Source of the DNA: Aquirickettsiella gammari
GTDB lineage: Bacteria; Pseudomonadota; Gammaproteobacteria; Diplorickettsiales; Diplorickettsiaceae
Assembly (NCBI GenBank): GCA_963701065.1
Contig: OY969558.1
Span: forward strand, 682,001-746,000
Length of the DNA stretch: 64,000 nt
Reading direction: 5' to 3'
Made by a program: the position numbers and the translations under genes. Position 1 is the first letter of the stretch. Each line of letters opens with the position of its first letter. Shown here piece by piece: positions 17,599 to 26,983 of the stretch. A model generated the notes under the pieces. It had not been told where the DNA came from. It saw only the letters and a list, made by a program, of their open reading frames with translations, and did not search any database.

Positions 17599-19719
17599 AT
17601 GTACATGTTTAGTGACCTCAAACAAGAATTACTCACTTATCTATCGCCTGAGCAAATACGACAGGTTTATACTGCTTATCAATTTGCCGCTAAAGCTCAT
17701 TCCGGTCAACAACGTCACAGTGGTGACCCTTACATCAGTCACCCTATTGCGGTTGCAAAGATCCTGGCGCAAATGCGTATGGATGTACAAACCCTTATCG
17801 TCGCCATCTTACATGACGTCATTGAAGATACCTCTATTGAGAAAAATGTTTTAACAAGCACATTTGGTCGAGAAATTGCTGAGCTTGTCGATGGGATGAG
17901 TAAACTGACCCAAATTCAATTTCAAAGCCGAGCCGAAGCTCAAGCTGAAAATTTTCGTAAAATGTTGCTTGCGATGGCAAAAGATATCCGCATTATTATC
18001 ATTAAATTAGCGGACCGTTTGCATAACATGCGCACGCTATCGGCTGTCCCAGCAGAAAAACGTCAGCGTATTGCTAAGGAAACCCTTGATATTTATGCCC
18101 CTATTGCACAACGTTTAGGTATGCATACGGTACGAATTGAATTAGAAGATCTATGTTTTTCAAACCTTTATCCTTGGCGTTATCGTACCTTACAAGAAAC
18201 CGTACAAAAAAATAGACGTAAACATAAAGCAACTATTCATAAAATAGAGTCCTCCTTAAAAGAGTGTTTAGATCAGCATCATCTGCCTTTTCATGCGATT
18301 TGGCATAAAAAAAAGCATCTCTATCAAATCTATAAAAAAATGCGGGAAAATCATCTAGCTTTTAATGAAATTATTGATATTCCTATTTTTTGCATCATTG
18401 TAGATAGTATCGATAGCTGTTATCGAGTATTAGGTGCCGTCCACAACCTTTACAAACCAATACCCGATCACTTCCACGATTATATTGCTTTACCAAAGGC
18501 TAATGCTTATCAAGCCTTGCACACTACTTTATTTGGCCCTTTTGCCAATTCAATCCACATACAAATCCGCACAACTACGATGGATAATGGCGCGGATCAC
18601 GGCATTGTCAGTTATTGGCTAGAAGAAAAAAAAAATAAATCCAGTGATCTCCGCCCGCATTTGCGCGCACGCGAATGGCTCAAACGTCTCCTTGATATTC
18701 AACAAACAACACCTAGTTCTCTAGAGTTTATGGAAACAATCAAAATTGATCTCTTTCCTACCGACATTTATATCTTTACCCCTAAAGGTGATATTATTGA
18801 ACTCCCGCACAAAGCAACGCCCATCGATTTTGCTTACGCGATACATTCAGATATAGGAAATCATTGTATTGCAGCAAGAATAAATAAGCACCTAGTTCCA
18901 CTGAATACCCATTTACAAAGTGGCCAAACGGTGGAAATCATTACCGATACAAAAACCTTCCCGGATTCGCGCTGGCTAGAATTTGTAGTCACTGGAAGAG
19001 CTCGAAGCCATATCAGACAATTTTTTAAAGCCAAGCAACATAATGAAGCGGTACAATTAGGCCAACGCCTGCTTGATAATCACTTAATCCCTTTAGGAAA
19101 AGACAGCACTCATCTAAATTCTAAAAATCTCGGTAAAACACTACAAAAATTTCAATGTGATTCATTAGAAGACTTACTCGAAGCAATAGGTCTGGGCTAT
19201 ATACACCCGGCCATAGTTGCTTCTTCTTTATGCGGCCTTAAAGCTAATTTTAAGAATCCTATTAATTCACTGCCCTTATTTCTTAAAGATACCAAAAATA
19301 GTTTAATAAACTACGCTGAATGCTGCAGACCCATTCCAGGTGATGAAATGATAGGTCTGCTTAATGCCGGACATGGTCTTACAGCGCATCTACAACGCTG
19401 CAAATATGCCTTACGTCTTATCAAAAAAAATCCAGAGCGCGCTATTTCAATACAATGGGAAAAACAAACTGATGGTTTTTTTAAAACCGATATTCGTATT
19501 GAAACCCTCAACCAGCACGGTGTGCTGGCACAGCTAACCCATAACATTGCCAAAGCCGAAGCCAATATTGAGAATATCAAGGTCGAAAGCCATGATAGAA
19601 GGCACAGTGTCGTTCACTTTACCTTGTCGGTACTCAATCGAAAACACTTGGCGAAAGTAATTCGATCACTACGCACCATTCAATATACTGTAAAGATTAC
19701 CCGTCATCTTGCCTTATAA
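17599..19719 (+). CDS. spoT: SpoT-type (p)ppGpp hydrolase with a degenerate synthetase domain
   Basis: A protein of 706 residues with the full RelA/SpoT layout: HD hydrolase (about 1-190), synthetase (about 225-345), TGS (about 383-445) and ACT (about 630-703). The hydrolase is intact by motif: HSGDPYISHP, H72-D73 in HDVIEDT (same numbers as in E. coli SpoT) and KLADRLHNMRTL. The synthetase half is not: the glutamate of the EVQIRT motif, needed for pyrophosphate transfer (E319 in E. coli SpoT), is His320 here (HIQIRT, codon CAC at 18556-18558). The following AEMGVAAHW-type block reads ADHGIVSYW, and KDYIA reads HDYIA. I infer hydrolysis of (p)ppGpp with little or no synthesis. It pairs with rpoZ. 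Confidence 0.93.
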   Translation: MYMFSDLKQELLTYLSPEQIRQVYTAYQFAAKAHSGQQRHSGDPYISHPIAVAKILAQMRMDVQTLIVAILHDVIEDTSIEKNVLTSTFGREIAELVDGMSKLTQIQFQSRAEAQAENFRKMLLAMAKDIRIIIIKLADRLHNMRTLSAVPAEKRQRIAKETLDIYAPIAQRLGMHTVRIELEDLCFSNLYPWRYRTLQETVQKNRRKHKATIHKIESSLKECLDQHHLPFHAIWHKKKHLYQIYKKMRENHLAFNEIIDIPIFCIIVDSIDSCYRVLGAVHNLYKPIPDHFHDYIALPKANAYQALHTTLFGPFANSIHIQIRTTTMDNGADHGIVSYWLEEKKNKSSDLRPHLRAREWLKRLLDIQQTTPSSLEFMETIKIDLFPTDIYIFTPKGDIIELPHKATPIDFAYAIHSDIGNHCIAARINKHLVPLNTHLQSGQTVEIITDTKTFPDSRWLEFVVTGRARSHIRQFFKAKQHNEAVQLGQRLLDNHLIPLGKDSTHLNSKNLGKTLQKFQCDSLEDLLEAIGLGYIHPAIVASSLCGLKANFKNPINSLPLFLKDTKNSLINYAECCRPIPGDEMIGLLNAGHGLTAHLQRCKYALRLIKKNPERAISIQWEKQTDGFFKTDIRIETLNQHGVLAQLTHNIAKAEANIENIKVESHDRRHSVVHFTLSVLNRKHLAKVIRSLRTIQYTVKITRHLAL

Positions 19720-19759
19720 AAATTTATACTGCCACAGAAGTTATACGAGAATCTTAATA

Positions 19760-20533
19760 TCAAGCAGCTAGCTGCGGAATTAGTAAGGCATCAATTAATC
19801 TTACTTCGCCGACATAAACAGCCGCTAAACGTCGCCCCCATTGATCGGCCACATAATCAACCTTAAATCCTAGGTTTTCTAATTGCTGTACAGCCACTTC
19901 TGATGTTGCCGCTTGATTCAAAATAGCTGGAAAATAAGCCGCTTTTTCACGCTGCTGTGCCGTTAAGCGGGAATTTCTTGAACTTAATGCCAAACCATCG
20001 CTAGCACGCACAGTAGGGCAGCCAACCACTTCGACCTCTAAAAAAAGTGCTTGAACCATTTTTTTGATAAGCAACAGTTGTTGATAATCTTTTTCGCCAT
20101 AATAGGAACGAGTTGGCTTAACAATATGTAGATATTTCAACACTACCGTTAACATCCCGATAAAATGCCCCGGACGAAACTTAGCTTCTAATTCTTTACT
20201 CAGTTTACTCGTCTCATGGATTTGGACTTGATAATTATCCGGGTAAACCGTCTCTGCATCGAGTAATAGTAAATAATCAATTTTTTGCTTCTCTAATAAA
20301 GCTTGGTCTTCTTCTAAGCTACGCGGATAGTGGACAAAATCCTCTGTTTGATTAAATTGGCTTGCGTTAACAAAAATAGCCGCTACGGTTAGCTCATTTT
20401 CTTGTTGCGCACGAGCACAAAGACTCAGATGGCCTGCGTGTAAATGGCCCATGGTATGTACAAAACCGATAGTTTGATGCGTATATTGTTTTCTTATAGC
20501 TTGCCATTCAACAAGCTTAGTAACTATGTTCAT
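19760..20533 (-). CDS. panC: Pantothenate synthetase
   Basis: Joins pantoate and beta-alanine with ATP to give pantothenate. HTMGHLHAGHLSL is the nucleotide HIGH-type motif, and FRPGHFIGMLTVV, YYGEKDYQQL and ALSSRNSRLT are further family blocks. Two usually conserved spots differ: the Pro before TMG is His, and FVNPxQF is FVNASQF. At 257 residues it is a little shorter than the usual 280. The gene overlaps panB by 17 bases, so the two form an operon. Confidence 0.93.
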   Translation of the reverse strand: MNIVTKLVEWQAIRKQYTHQTIGFVHTMGHLHAGHLSLCARAQQENELTVAAIFVNASQFNQTEDFVHYPRSLEEDQALLEKQKIDYLLLLDAETVYPDNYQVQIHETSKLSKELEAKFRPGHFIGMLTVVLKYLHIVKPTRSYYGEKDYQQLLLIKKMVQALFLEVEVVGCPTVRASDGLALSSRNSRLTAQQREKAAYFPAILNQAATSEVAVQQLENLGFKVDYVADQWGRRLAAVYVGEVRLIDALLIPQLAA

Positions 20534-21302
20534 GGCTTGGAAATTGCCCCTGTTTCACACAGTCACTGTAGTGATCCACTGTTTCACAAAACAATTGGCT
20601 TGCATTTAAAAACTGCTTAACAAATTTAGCTTTGAAATCAAGATTAAGACCCAATAAATCCTGGAATACTAAGACTTGTCCATCCGTATCGGGTCCTGCA
20701 CCAATACCAATAGTGGCAATTTTTAGCGTAGCAGTAATTTCTTTGGCGAGCTGTGAAGGAACACATTCGAGTACCAGCGCAAAGCAACCTGCCTGCTCTA
20801 AAGCCAAAGCATCTTGCTTTAAGCGTTCGGCCGCAGCGAGGGTTTTCCCTTGGACCTTATACCCCCCTAAAGTATGGACCAATTGTGGCGTCAAACCGAG
20901 ATGACCCATGACAGGAATACCTGATTCAACTAAATGGGTAATTAATGCGAGATTTCCAGCCACGCCTTCTAATTTCACTGCTTGTGCACCGGCTTGAATA
21001 AGCTTTTGTGCCGCCGTAACACTGTGTTTTTTTGACTTACGATAACTTAAAAAAGGAAGATCGCTAATGATAAATTTATCATTAGCGCCACGACTCACCG
21101 CCGCGGTATGAAGCTCCATCATCGCAAGAGTTGCCATAAAGGTATCTTTGAAACCGTGCATAGTCATGGCAAGACTATCACCGACTAACAAGGCATCAAG
21201 CGAGGAATTATTAAGGATCTTTGCACTGCTATAATCGTAACACGTCAGTATCACAATTTTTTCTCGGATTATTTTTTTTTGGCTGAAATCTAAAGCATTC
21301 AT
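20517..21302 (-). CDS. panB: 3-methyl-2-oxobutanoate hydroxymethyltransferase
   Basis: Adds a hydroxymethyl group from methylene-tetrahydrofolate to ketoisovalerate, giving ketopantoate, the step before PanE/IlvC and PanC. The Mg-binding VGDSLAMTMHGF, VKLEGVAG, PVMGHLGLTPQ and GIGAGPDTDGQVLV stretches are complete. At 261 residues it is full length. With panC and the nearby coaBC, most of the route to 4'-phosphopantetheine is represented; panD and a ketopantoate reductase are not in the window. Confidence 0.96.
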   Translation of the reverse strand: MNALDFSQKKIIREKIVILTCYDYSSAKILNNSSLDALLVGDSLAMTMHGFKDTFMATLAMMELHTAAVSRGANDKFIISDLPFLSYRKSKKHSVTAAQKLIQAGAQAVKLEGVAGNLALITHLVESGIPVMGHLGLTPQLVHTLGGYKVQGKTLAAAERLKQDALALEQAGCFALVLECVPSQLAKEITATLKIATIGIGAGPDTDGQVLVFQDLLGLNLDFKAKFVKQFLNASQLFCETVDHYSDCVKQGQFPSHEHSY

Positions 21303-21469
21303 CAGCCAAATACCTGCAGAACAAGGTAAAAGCCAAGAACACTAGGTACCTGTCGCATGATCAAGTCCTCATATTGTGTATGTCTTATTAAACGATTGTC
21401 TCTACTACAATGGGTTAGAGCAAATATCCGTAGTTTGAAGTATTAGTTTTTTAGCATCAATCACTTACT

Positions 21470-22696
21470 TTAATCATAGATTATTTCTTGAGTTGCACTT
21501 TTAACCGCTAATATCCGCTGCGCTATTACGTGCAATAATTGTTGTGCAATAAGTTGTTTACTAGCACAGGCTAAATGCAGCGGAATATCGGCGGATAAAA
21601 TAGTCACTTCGTTTTCATCACTATCGAAACCAATATTTGCTTGGCTAACATCATTGACCACCATTAAATCTATATTTTTACTACGTCGTTTTTCCTCAGC
21701 AAACTTTAAGGTATATTCTGTTTCTGCCGCAAAACCAACCAGTAAAGGCCTAGGCTTTAAATTCATTTGACTAACCGTCGCTAAGATATCAACCGTTGGC
21801 TTTAGCTGTAAAACTAAATCCGCCGTTGATTTTTTAATCTTTTGCGGCGCAGGATTAATAATTTGATAATCAGCTACTGCAGCTGAACTTATAAAAATAG
21901 AGTGTTGGTTTATTTCACTCTGAACAGCACGTAGCATTTCAGAGGCTGTTTTCACCGCAATAAACTTTAATTTGCTAGGCGGCGTTAAGGCAACAGGCCC
22001 GCAAATCAGCGTAACCTCGGCGCCTGCTTCTATAGCCGCCTGCGCTAAGGCAAAACCCATTTTTCCTGAGCTACGATTGGATAAATAGCGCACTGGATCA
22101 ATAAACTCTTGGGTGGGACCTGCGGTAATTAAAATTTTTTGGCCTTGTAAATAAGGTTTAATAAATACTTTGGATAAAGCATCCACTATCTCTACGGGTT
22201 CTAACATTCGCCCTAAACCGACATCACCGCAAGCTTGACTCCCCTTTCCAGGACCCAGAAACAAGTAAGCTCTTTCCTTTAATTTATTAACATTATCTTG
22301 CGTGGCGCTATTGGACCACATCGCTTGATTCATAGCAGGCGCTATAATAAATCGCGCATGAGCAGAGGCTAAACATAAGGCACTCAATAACTCATCAGCA
22401 AAACCATGGGCTAATTTAGCGATAATATGCGCGCTTGCCGGCGCAATCAAAATACAATCCGGCCAACGGGCTAAGTCAATATGACCCATCGCCGCTTCGG
22501 ACTCTACATCCATGAGCGATTCATAGATCTTGTGTTGTGAAACAGCTTGGAGTGTTAAGGGGGCTACAAAGGCTTTGCCACCTTGGGTTAACACAACCCG
22601 AACCTCATAATTTTGTTGTTTGAGTTTTCGAATTAACTCCGGAGTTTTATAGGCGGCAATACTGCCCGTAATCCCTAATAAGATACGCTTTTTCAT
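21470..22696 (-). CDS. coaBC: Bifunctional phosphopantothenoylcysteine decarboxylase/synthetase
   Basis: Makes phosphopantothenoylcysteine from phosphopantothenate and cysteine (CoaB half, CTP-dependent), then decarboxylates it to phosphopantetheine (CoaC half, FMN-dependent). The N-terminal flavoprotein has GITGSIAAYK, the catalytic His in GHIDLARW and the PAMNQAMW substrate loop. The CoaB part starts near ILITAGPTQEFIDPVRYLSN and includes the KIKKS lysine region. At 408 residues it is full length. It lies on the same strand as panB and panC but 167 bases downstream of panB. Confidence 0.96.
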   Translation of the reverse strand: MKKRILLGITGSIAAYKTPELIRKLKQQNYEVRVVLTQGGKAFVAPLTLQAVSQHKIYESLMDVESEAAMGHIDLARWPDCILIAPASAHIIAKLAHGFADELLSALCLASAHARFIIAPAMNQAMWSNSATQDNVNKLKERAYLFLGPGKGSQACGDVGLGRMLEPVEIVDALSKVFIKPYLQGQKILITAGPTQEFIDPVRYLSNRSSGKMGFALAQAAIEAGAEVTLICGPVALTPPSKLKFIAVKTASEMLRAVQSEINQHSIFISSAAVADYQIINPAPQKIKKSTADLVLQLKPTVDILATVSQMNLKPRPLLVGFAAETEYTLKFAEEKRRSKNIDLMVVNDVSQANIGFDSDENEVTILSADIPLHLACASKQLIAQQLLHVIAQRILAVKSATQEIIYD

Positions 22697-22768
22697 GGAC
22701 TTATAGGAAAGCAGAGCGCGGCTAAGAAAATGATCATTTTTCTGTTCTTAGGTAATAACTATTTGTGT

Positions 22769-24274
22769 TCAAAAATATAAACCCACTTGTAAAGTAATTG
22801 TATTACTGCTTTTTCCCGTTCCATTAATAGGGGCAAGTGATTGGCCGATTCCGACATCGTTCACATTATAATCAATATCGTGACGAAATTCTAAACTTTC
22901 GATAGTGTCTTTCAAAATTGATGTACTGACTGTGGCTATATAGCGTTTTTTAGGAATAAGCAGGGCTAATGCCTGCTGTGATTGATCGTAACCTATGATA
23001 AAGGCACTTGGCTTGGTAAATACATTAAACTTATAAGCGAGCTCGGTATGAAATGCTCCTGGCTTAGCCCCTTGATTATCAAACGACAGCACAGATTGAG
23101 CAAATGAATGACTCGCAGCGACCCATTCACCGGTCAGGCTAAATGCCCCCATGCTCCAAGTGGCACGCGCATCTAAACCAGGCACTGGGTTAAGTATTTC
23201 AGTCATATTGTTGGTTGCAAAACCATCAAAGTTGCCTGGCCCCGAGGAGTTCCCGTTATGCTGCATACCTAAGGCGTCGGCAATATTACGAATATAGCTA
23301 GCAGCCACATCGATATTCCATTTAGGTTTAGTAAATGTATAATCGACATTAGCTCCGTAATTATGCAGTCCATTATTGTTGAGACTGGTTCTGCTAGGAC
23401 CACTAAAGATAAAAGCGGCTAAATTTAAATTATTTTCAACATTAAATTGTTTCGAAAAACCCAATGCAACCGCCCTGGCTTTGGTTCTTCCTAATATCTT
23501 AGTAAACGGATTGCTTATCATGGCTGAAGAATATTGACCAAACGGTACATAAAATTGACCGATGGTCCCATACATAGGAAACTTCGATAAATTTCCAAAG
23601 GTTAAAAACCCTCGTTCTAAAAAAAGACGTGAATTATCAATACGTCTTGGCGAAATACTCGGTAGGGAATTATCGTAAACAAAAGCCATTAAACCTGTTG
23701 TCCACTGATTAACTAAGATTTCGGTATCCAATTCGATAGCGGTTAAATCAATATCGGTGGCGGAATTATTTTGAAAATTGTCAATATGATTGGTATGAAA
23801 AATTTGCGCCTCTATCTTTCCGCTGAGGTTAACTACTGGTGTATCTGGAAAAGAATAACAATTTTGTCGCAAATAATTGAAAATCTGCTGCTGTTGTTGT
23901 AGCAGGTAAAGATCTTCGTTGACATAAGGCTGATTTACTATTAAATCAGAGGCATTAAATTCTGAATTAATCCCGATGTAAGGCGAACTAATAACCGGTG
24001 TCCCGACAATAAATATAGGATGATCAGAAGGAGAGATTAAGCGCGCATCTGAGCGTGTTGGATTAGAGCTTGGTTTTTGCTTGCCCGTTGCCAATTGCCT
24101 CTGGACACACCGTAATTGCGACTCTAAAGTTTGCGTTCGTTTATCCAATCGCCTAACGAGTTGATTATTGCTACCCGATTGGATGCTTTCATCCGCTAAA
24201 GCAACATCTCCCAGTAAACTCAATCCACAAACACCGGCCATCAGCGCCATAAATTTAGAGTGGTTAGCTAGCAT
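22769..24274 (-). CDS. LbtU-like outer-membrane beta-barrel protein
   Basis: A protein of 501 residues with an N-terminal signal (FMALMAGVCGLSLLGDVALA), then a coiled-coil-like stretch (LVRRLDKRTQTLESQLRCVQRQL) and a long beta-rich domain ending in an aromatic residue (TLQVGLYF), as expected for BamA substrates. This layout matches the Legionella siderophore porin LbtU and its family, which import iron-siderophore without a TonB plug; the match is by architecture and style. Substrate here is unknown. It is distantly similar to the three tandem genes at 25.4-29.9 kb. The start may be the first ATG or one nine codons on (MALMAG). Confidence 0.7.
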   Translation of the reverse strand: MLANHSKFMALMAGVCGLSLLGDVALADESIQSGSNNQLVRRLDKRTQTLESQLRCVQRQLATGKQKPSSNPTRSDARLISPSDHPIFIVGTPVISSPYIGINSEFNASDLIVNQPYVNEDLYLLQQQQQIFNYLRQNCYSFPDTPVVNLSGKIEAQIFHTNHIDNFQNNSATDIDLTAIELDTEILVNQWTTGLMAFVYDNSLPSISPRRIDNSRLFLERGFLTFGNLSKFPMYGTIGQFYVPFGQYSSAMISNPFTKILGRTKARAVALGFSKQFNVENNLNLAAFIFSGPSRTSLNNNGLHNYGANVDYTFTKPKWNIDVAASYIRNIADALGMQHNGNSSGPGNFDGFATNNMTEILNPVPGLDARATWSMGAFSLTGEWVAASHSFAQSVLSFDNQGAKPGAFHTELAYKFNVFTKPSAFIIGYDQSQQALALLIPKKRYIATVSTSILKDTIESLEFRHDIDYNVNDVGIGQSLAPINGTGKSSNTITLQVGLYF

Positions 24275-24292
24275 AAAAACACCTTATTATTG

Positions 24293-24343
24293 AAATAAGC
24301 GAATTAGGGAGCTTATTTAACAAAATAAGAAAGCTTAATGCAA
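24293..24343 (-). promoter_or_regulatory. Possible promoter with overlapping operator-like inverted repeat, LbtU-like gene
   Basis: On the minus strand, TTGCAT (24343-24338), 17 bases and TTAAAT (24320-24315) form a plausible sigma-70 promoter. A perfect 8-base inverted repeat, AAATAAGC/GCTTATTT (24293-24300 and 24311-24318), overlaps the -10, which is where a repressor would bind. It does not look like a Fur box. Confidence 0.35.
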
Positions 24344-24445
24344 GTTCATTTTACGATCCGCTCTATTTAGAAGCTATTTTATCCAAATTAACTTCGGCAC
24401 ACATCGGTTTAAAGAAAACCTTTACTCAAATTAAAAATTAAATCG

Positions 24446-25171
24446 CTAATTTTTATTTTGCCGCCAGCGCGTCGCTAAGATATTTAACCATTCTACAAAT
24501 ACAGAAAAAGCAATGGCAAAATAGAGATAAGCCCTTGGGACATGCAAACCAAAACCATCGGCAATTAATACTAAACCTATTAATAATAAAAAACTCAAAC
24601 CCAAAATCTTTAAATTAGGGTAGGTATTAATAAAATGACGGATCGGTCCACTTGCCCCTATCATCAATGCAATCGCTACAATAATAGCTAAAGCCATCAC
24701 AATAAACTCTTGTGCCATCCCTACCGCCGTTATCACACTATCTAATGAAAAAATAATATCTAACAACATGATTTGGATAATAACCACTGAAAATCGTGAG
24801 TATTGACGCAGCTTACTGGTTTTTTCCTTACTTGCCACACTGACATTGAAATGAAGTTCACTGGTCCCTTTGCTGAGTAAAAATAAGCCGCCCAGGATTA
24901 AGATTAAATCGCGCCCTGAAAAGGCATGACCTGCCCAGAAAAAAAGGGGCTGGGTAAATCGTGTCATCCAAGCAATCGTCGCGAGTAGAAGCAAACGCGT
25001 TAAACACGCCAGTAATAAACCAAATTGGCACGCTAAACGTTGTTCAGATCGAGCAAGCCGATTAGTCACTAAGGAAATAAAAACCAGATTATCAATTCCC
25101 AATACGATTTCTAATGCGGTCAAGCTGAGTAAACTGATCCACGCTTGAGGAGAAAAAAATAATTCCAACAT
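24446..25171 (-). CDS. TerC-family integral membrane protein
   Basis: A protein of 241 residues with about seven hydrophobic helices and the TerC signatures ALEIVLGIDNLVFISLV and DIIFSLDSVITAVGMA, whose acidic residues sit within the membrane. Members include TerC, Alx and YkoY-like proteins; several are linked to manganese efflux or metal loading of exported proteins. The substrate cannot be read from this sequence. It is a single gene with a short spacer to the terminator of the next locus. Confidence 0.88.
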   Translation of the reverse strand: MLELFFSPQAWISLLSLTALEIVLGIDNLVFISLVTNRLARSEQRLACQFGLLLACLTRLLLLATIAWMTRFTQPLFFWAGHAFSGRDLILILGGLFLLSKGTSELHFNVSVASKEKTSKLRQYSRFSVVIIQIMLLDIIFSLDSVITAVGMAQEFIVMALAIIVAIALMIGASGPIRHFINTYPNLKILGLSFLLLIGLVLIADGFGLHVPRAYLYFAIAFSVFVEWLNILATRWRQNKN

Positions 25172-25312
25172 AGTAAGCCTTTTAACATCTGCCTTACTAT
25201 AGACTATAAAGTAAATTAATTATAAAAGTGATCTTATTGCTTTTTCTAGATTTAAGCGCTGATTAGGCTAATCCTGGCAAAAACATTTTGAAATAATATT
25301 TTTTAGCCCCGC

Positions 25313-25338
25313 ATAAAAAAGCCCGCTTTCGCGGGCTC
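25313..25338 (-). terminator. Rho-independent terminator of the outer-membrane protein gene
   Basis: Read on the minus strand: stem AGCCCGC, loop GAAA, stem GCGGGCT, then TTTTTT. It is a textbook terminator about 18 bases after the stop codon of the gene at 25356. It lies just outside the duplicated 1.49-kb block, so the second copy lacks it. Confidence 0.92.
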
Positions 25339-25343
25339 AATGT

Positions 25344-26835
25344 TTTATTTCGCGTTTAAGCAAATTTAATACTGGCTCGTAATTGGCCTACGGTTGATTT
25401 ATTACCGGTTCCGTTTGGCGGCTGTATTCGATTACCCGGCGCAGGAGCACTGTAATCTCTGTCTTGAAATATCGCTATGCCAAGATCAAACCATTTGGCA
25501 AAATTAACCATGTAATCTGCATAGTAACGTTTCTCAGGCAATATGGTCGGTAACTGCGTTGTCCTTTGATAACCCAGCGCAACCCGTGATTGATGCGCCA
25601 TTACCGGAAATGTTAAGCCGGCTTCTAAGCCCCACACGGTAGAATTACTACCTAGATTTACAGGCCGATTAGCAGGTGCTAAGAAACCGGATCCTGTATA
25701 ACCACTTGCAAATACTGGGTTCTTTAAACTGCGCGTCAGGCCTACATAATGGCCATTGGCATCAAAGGGGCCAATAGTTATTTCAGCATTGACATCCCAA
25801 GCCGGCACTTTTTGATTAGGCAAGCCCGGTACCGCAGTTCCTTCAATAATTGAATCAAAATAATAAGATGATAAGAAATTTGAATCAGTAATATTGGCAA
25901 TATAACCCGCATCAATATTAAACTTACCGTTGGAACGATTAAACTGATAACCTAGATCCACACCGCCGTTTTGTATACGATGCACAGTCCCGCTATCAGA
26001 TAGCTTAGAATTACCAGCAAAGGTATACAAGGAACCGTAGAGACCATTCGGCATAACAAAGCCTAATTGAGCTACCGGTGCATTGATTTGGGTCATCAAT
26101 TGAGTCGGATTTTCAGCCACTACAAAACCATACGGTTCGTATTGACCAAAGGGTATATATTCTTTACCCACCCTAAAGTAAAGCGGGGACACCTTAAAGT
26201 TACTAATCGTAGCATAGGCGGTATCTATCGTCGTTGTGCTCAGTGGTTGATAGACAAATAACGAATTGGGTCTCGCATAAGTACCGGTAGCGCCCGGAAT
26301 AGCGATCATTGAGGTATACACCATCGACATCGCCGCTGTCACCCAATTATTGACCCTGGCATCCACAAATAAATTGGCATTATTCAGAAATAAATCACTG
26401 GCTCGATTCGCAGTTGCAGCAATCAGCACATTAGGCGGTATTGAAGACGCGCGCACAGGAAGCAACGGATTAAAATTCGGATTAATTCCCCAGAATTTCG
26501 GTGGTTGACTCGCTAAATAAGCATCGGTATTCATCCAACCACTGATGTTGATTCGACAAGTCCAACCACACGGCTGATCAAAACCACCGGGTTGATTTTG
26601 ATTTAGCACCATGTCTATTTTATTGACTTGATCGCGCATCACATCCAACTGATAGGATGTATCCATCATTGCTTGCGCGGCTAACACAGACCCGCTAAGC
26701 CCTAAACCTATTAACGAAGCAACGATTGTTTTGAGTTTCATCCTAATTTATCTCCTTGTAAAACAACTTGGTTTCCATCTATAAACACGATCTGCAAAAT
26801 AATAATTACCTTGATTAGACGGAATATCTTTCATT
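25344..26835. repeat. Direct repeat, copy A (1,492 bases)
   Basis: The same sequence recurs at 26984-28475, offset by 1,640 bases. The block contains the whole 461-codon gene plus about 94 bases upstream of its ATG. The two proteins differ at one residue (LPTILPEK against LPTVLPEK; T at 25544, C at 27184). Such identity implies a recent duplication or ongoing gene conversion. Confidence 0.95.
25356..26741 (-). CDS. Legionellales-type outer-membrane beta-barrel protein (copy A)
   Basis: A protein of 461 residues with a signal peptide (MKLKTIVASLIGLGLSGSVLA) and a short helical stretch (YQLDVMRDQVNKIDMVL). A Cys-containing segment FDQPCGWTCRINISGWMNTD follows, then a long beta-rich domain ending QLRASIKFA, with the C-terminal aromatic pattern of outer-membrane barrels. 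YFRVGKEYIPFGQYEPYG resembles the LbtU-like protein's YGTIGQFYVPFGQYSS, so the families are related. It is probably a porin or uptake channel with unknown substrate. A near-identical copy and a diverged third member lie immediately upstream. It has its own terminator. Confidence 0.8.
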   Translation of the reverse strand: MKLKTIVASLIGLGLSGSVLAAQAMMDTSYQLDVMRDQVNKIDMVLNQNQPGGFDQPCGWTCRINISGWMNTDAYLASQPPKFWGINPNFNPLLPVRASSIPPNVLIAATANRASDLFLNNANLFVDARVNNWVTAAMSMVYTSMIAIPGATGTYARPNSLFVYQPLSTTTIDTAYATISNFKVSPLYFRVGKEYIPFGQYEPYGFVVAENPTQLMTQINAPVAQLGFVMPNGLYGSLYTFAGNSKLSDSGTVHRIQNGGVDLGYQFNRSNGKFNIDAGYIANITDSNFLSSYYFDSIIEGTAVPGLPNQKVPAWDVNAEITIGPFDANGHYVGLTRSLKNPVFASGYTGSGFLAPANRPVNLGSNSTVWGLEAGLTFPVMAHQSRVALGYQRTTQLPTILPEKRYYADYMVNFAKWFDLGIAIFQDRDYSAPAPGNRIQPPNGTGNKSTVGQLRASIKFA

Positions 26836-26895
26836 ATTTGCTTTTTATCTATCTTAAAGAAAACCTCTGCTGATAAAAAAACCTCAACCCAATAT

Positions 26896-26924
26896 ATCTT
26901 AGCAGTACTTTATAATTATCTCAA
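26896..26924 (-). promoter_or_regulatory. Possible promoter for outer-membrane protein copy A
   Basis: On the minus strand: TTGAGA (26924-26919), 17 bases ending TGC, then TAAGAT (26901-26896), which also gives an extended -10 (TGnTAAGAT). It sits in unique sequence just outside the duplicated block, so copy A and copy B would be driven by different promoters. Confidence 0.38.
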
Positions 26925-26983
26925 CAAGATAGAATTATATTTTTCGATTAATCGCCACAAGCCGACTTACGCAAGCTTAATGC

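Noticed and set aside
22722..22752. Hairpin around AAAATGATCATTTT between coaBC and the LbtU-like gene
   Set aside because: The stem is AT-rich with no T-run in the right direction; I could not support calling it a terminator.
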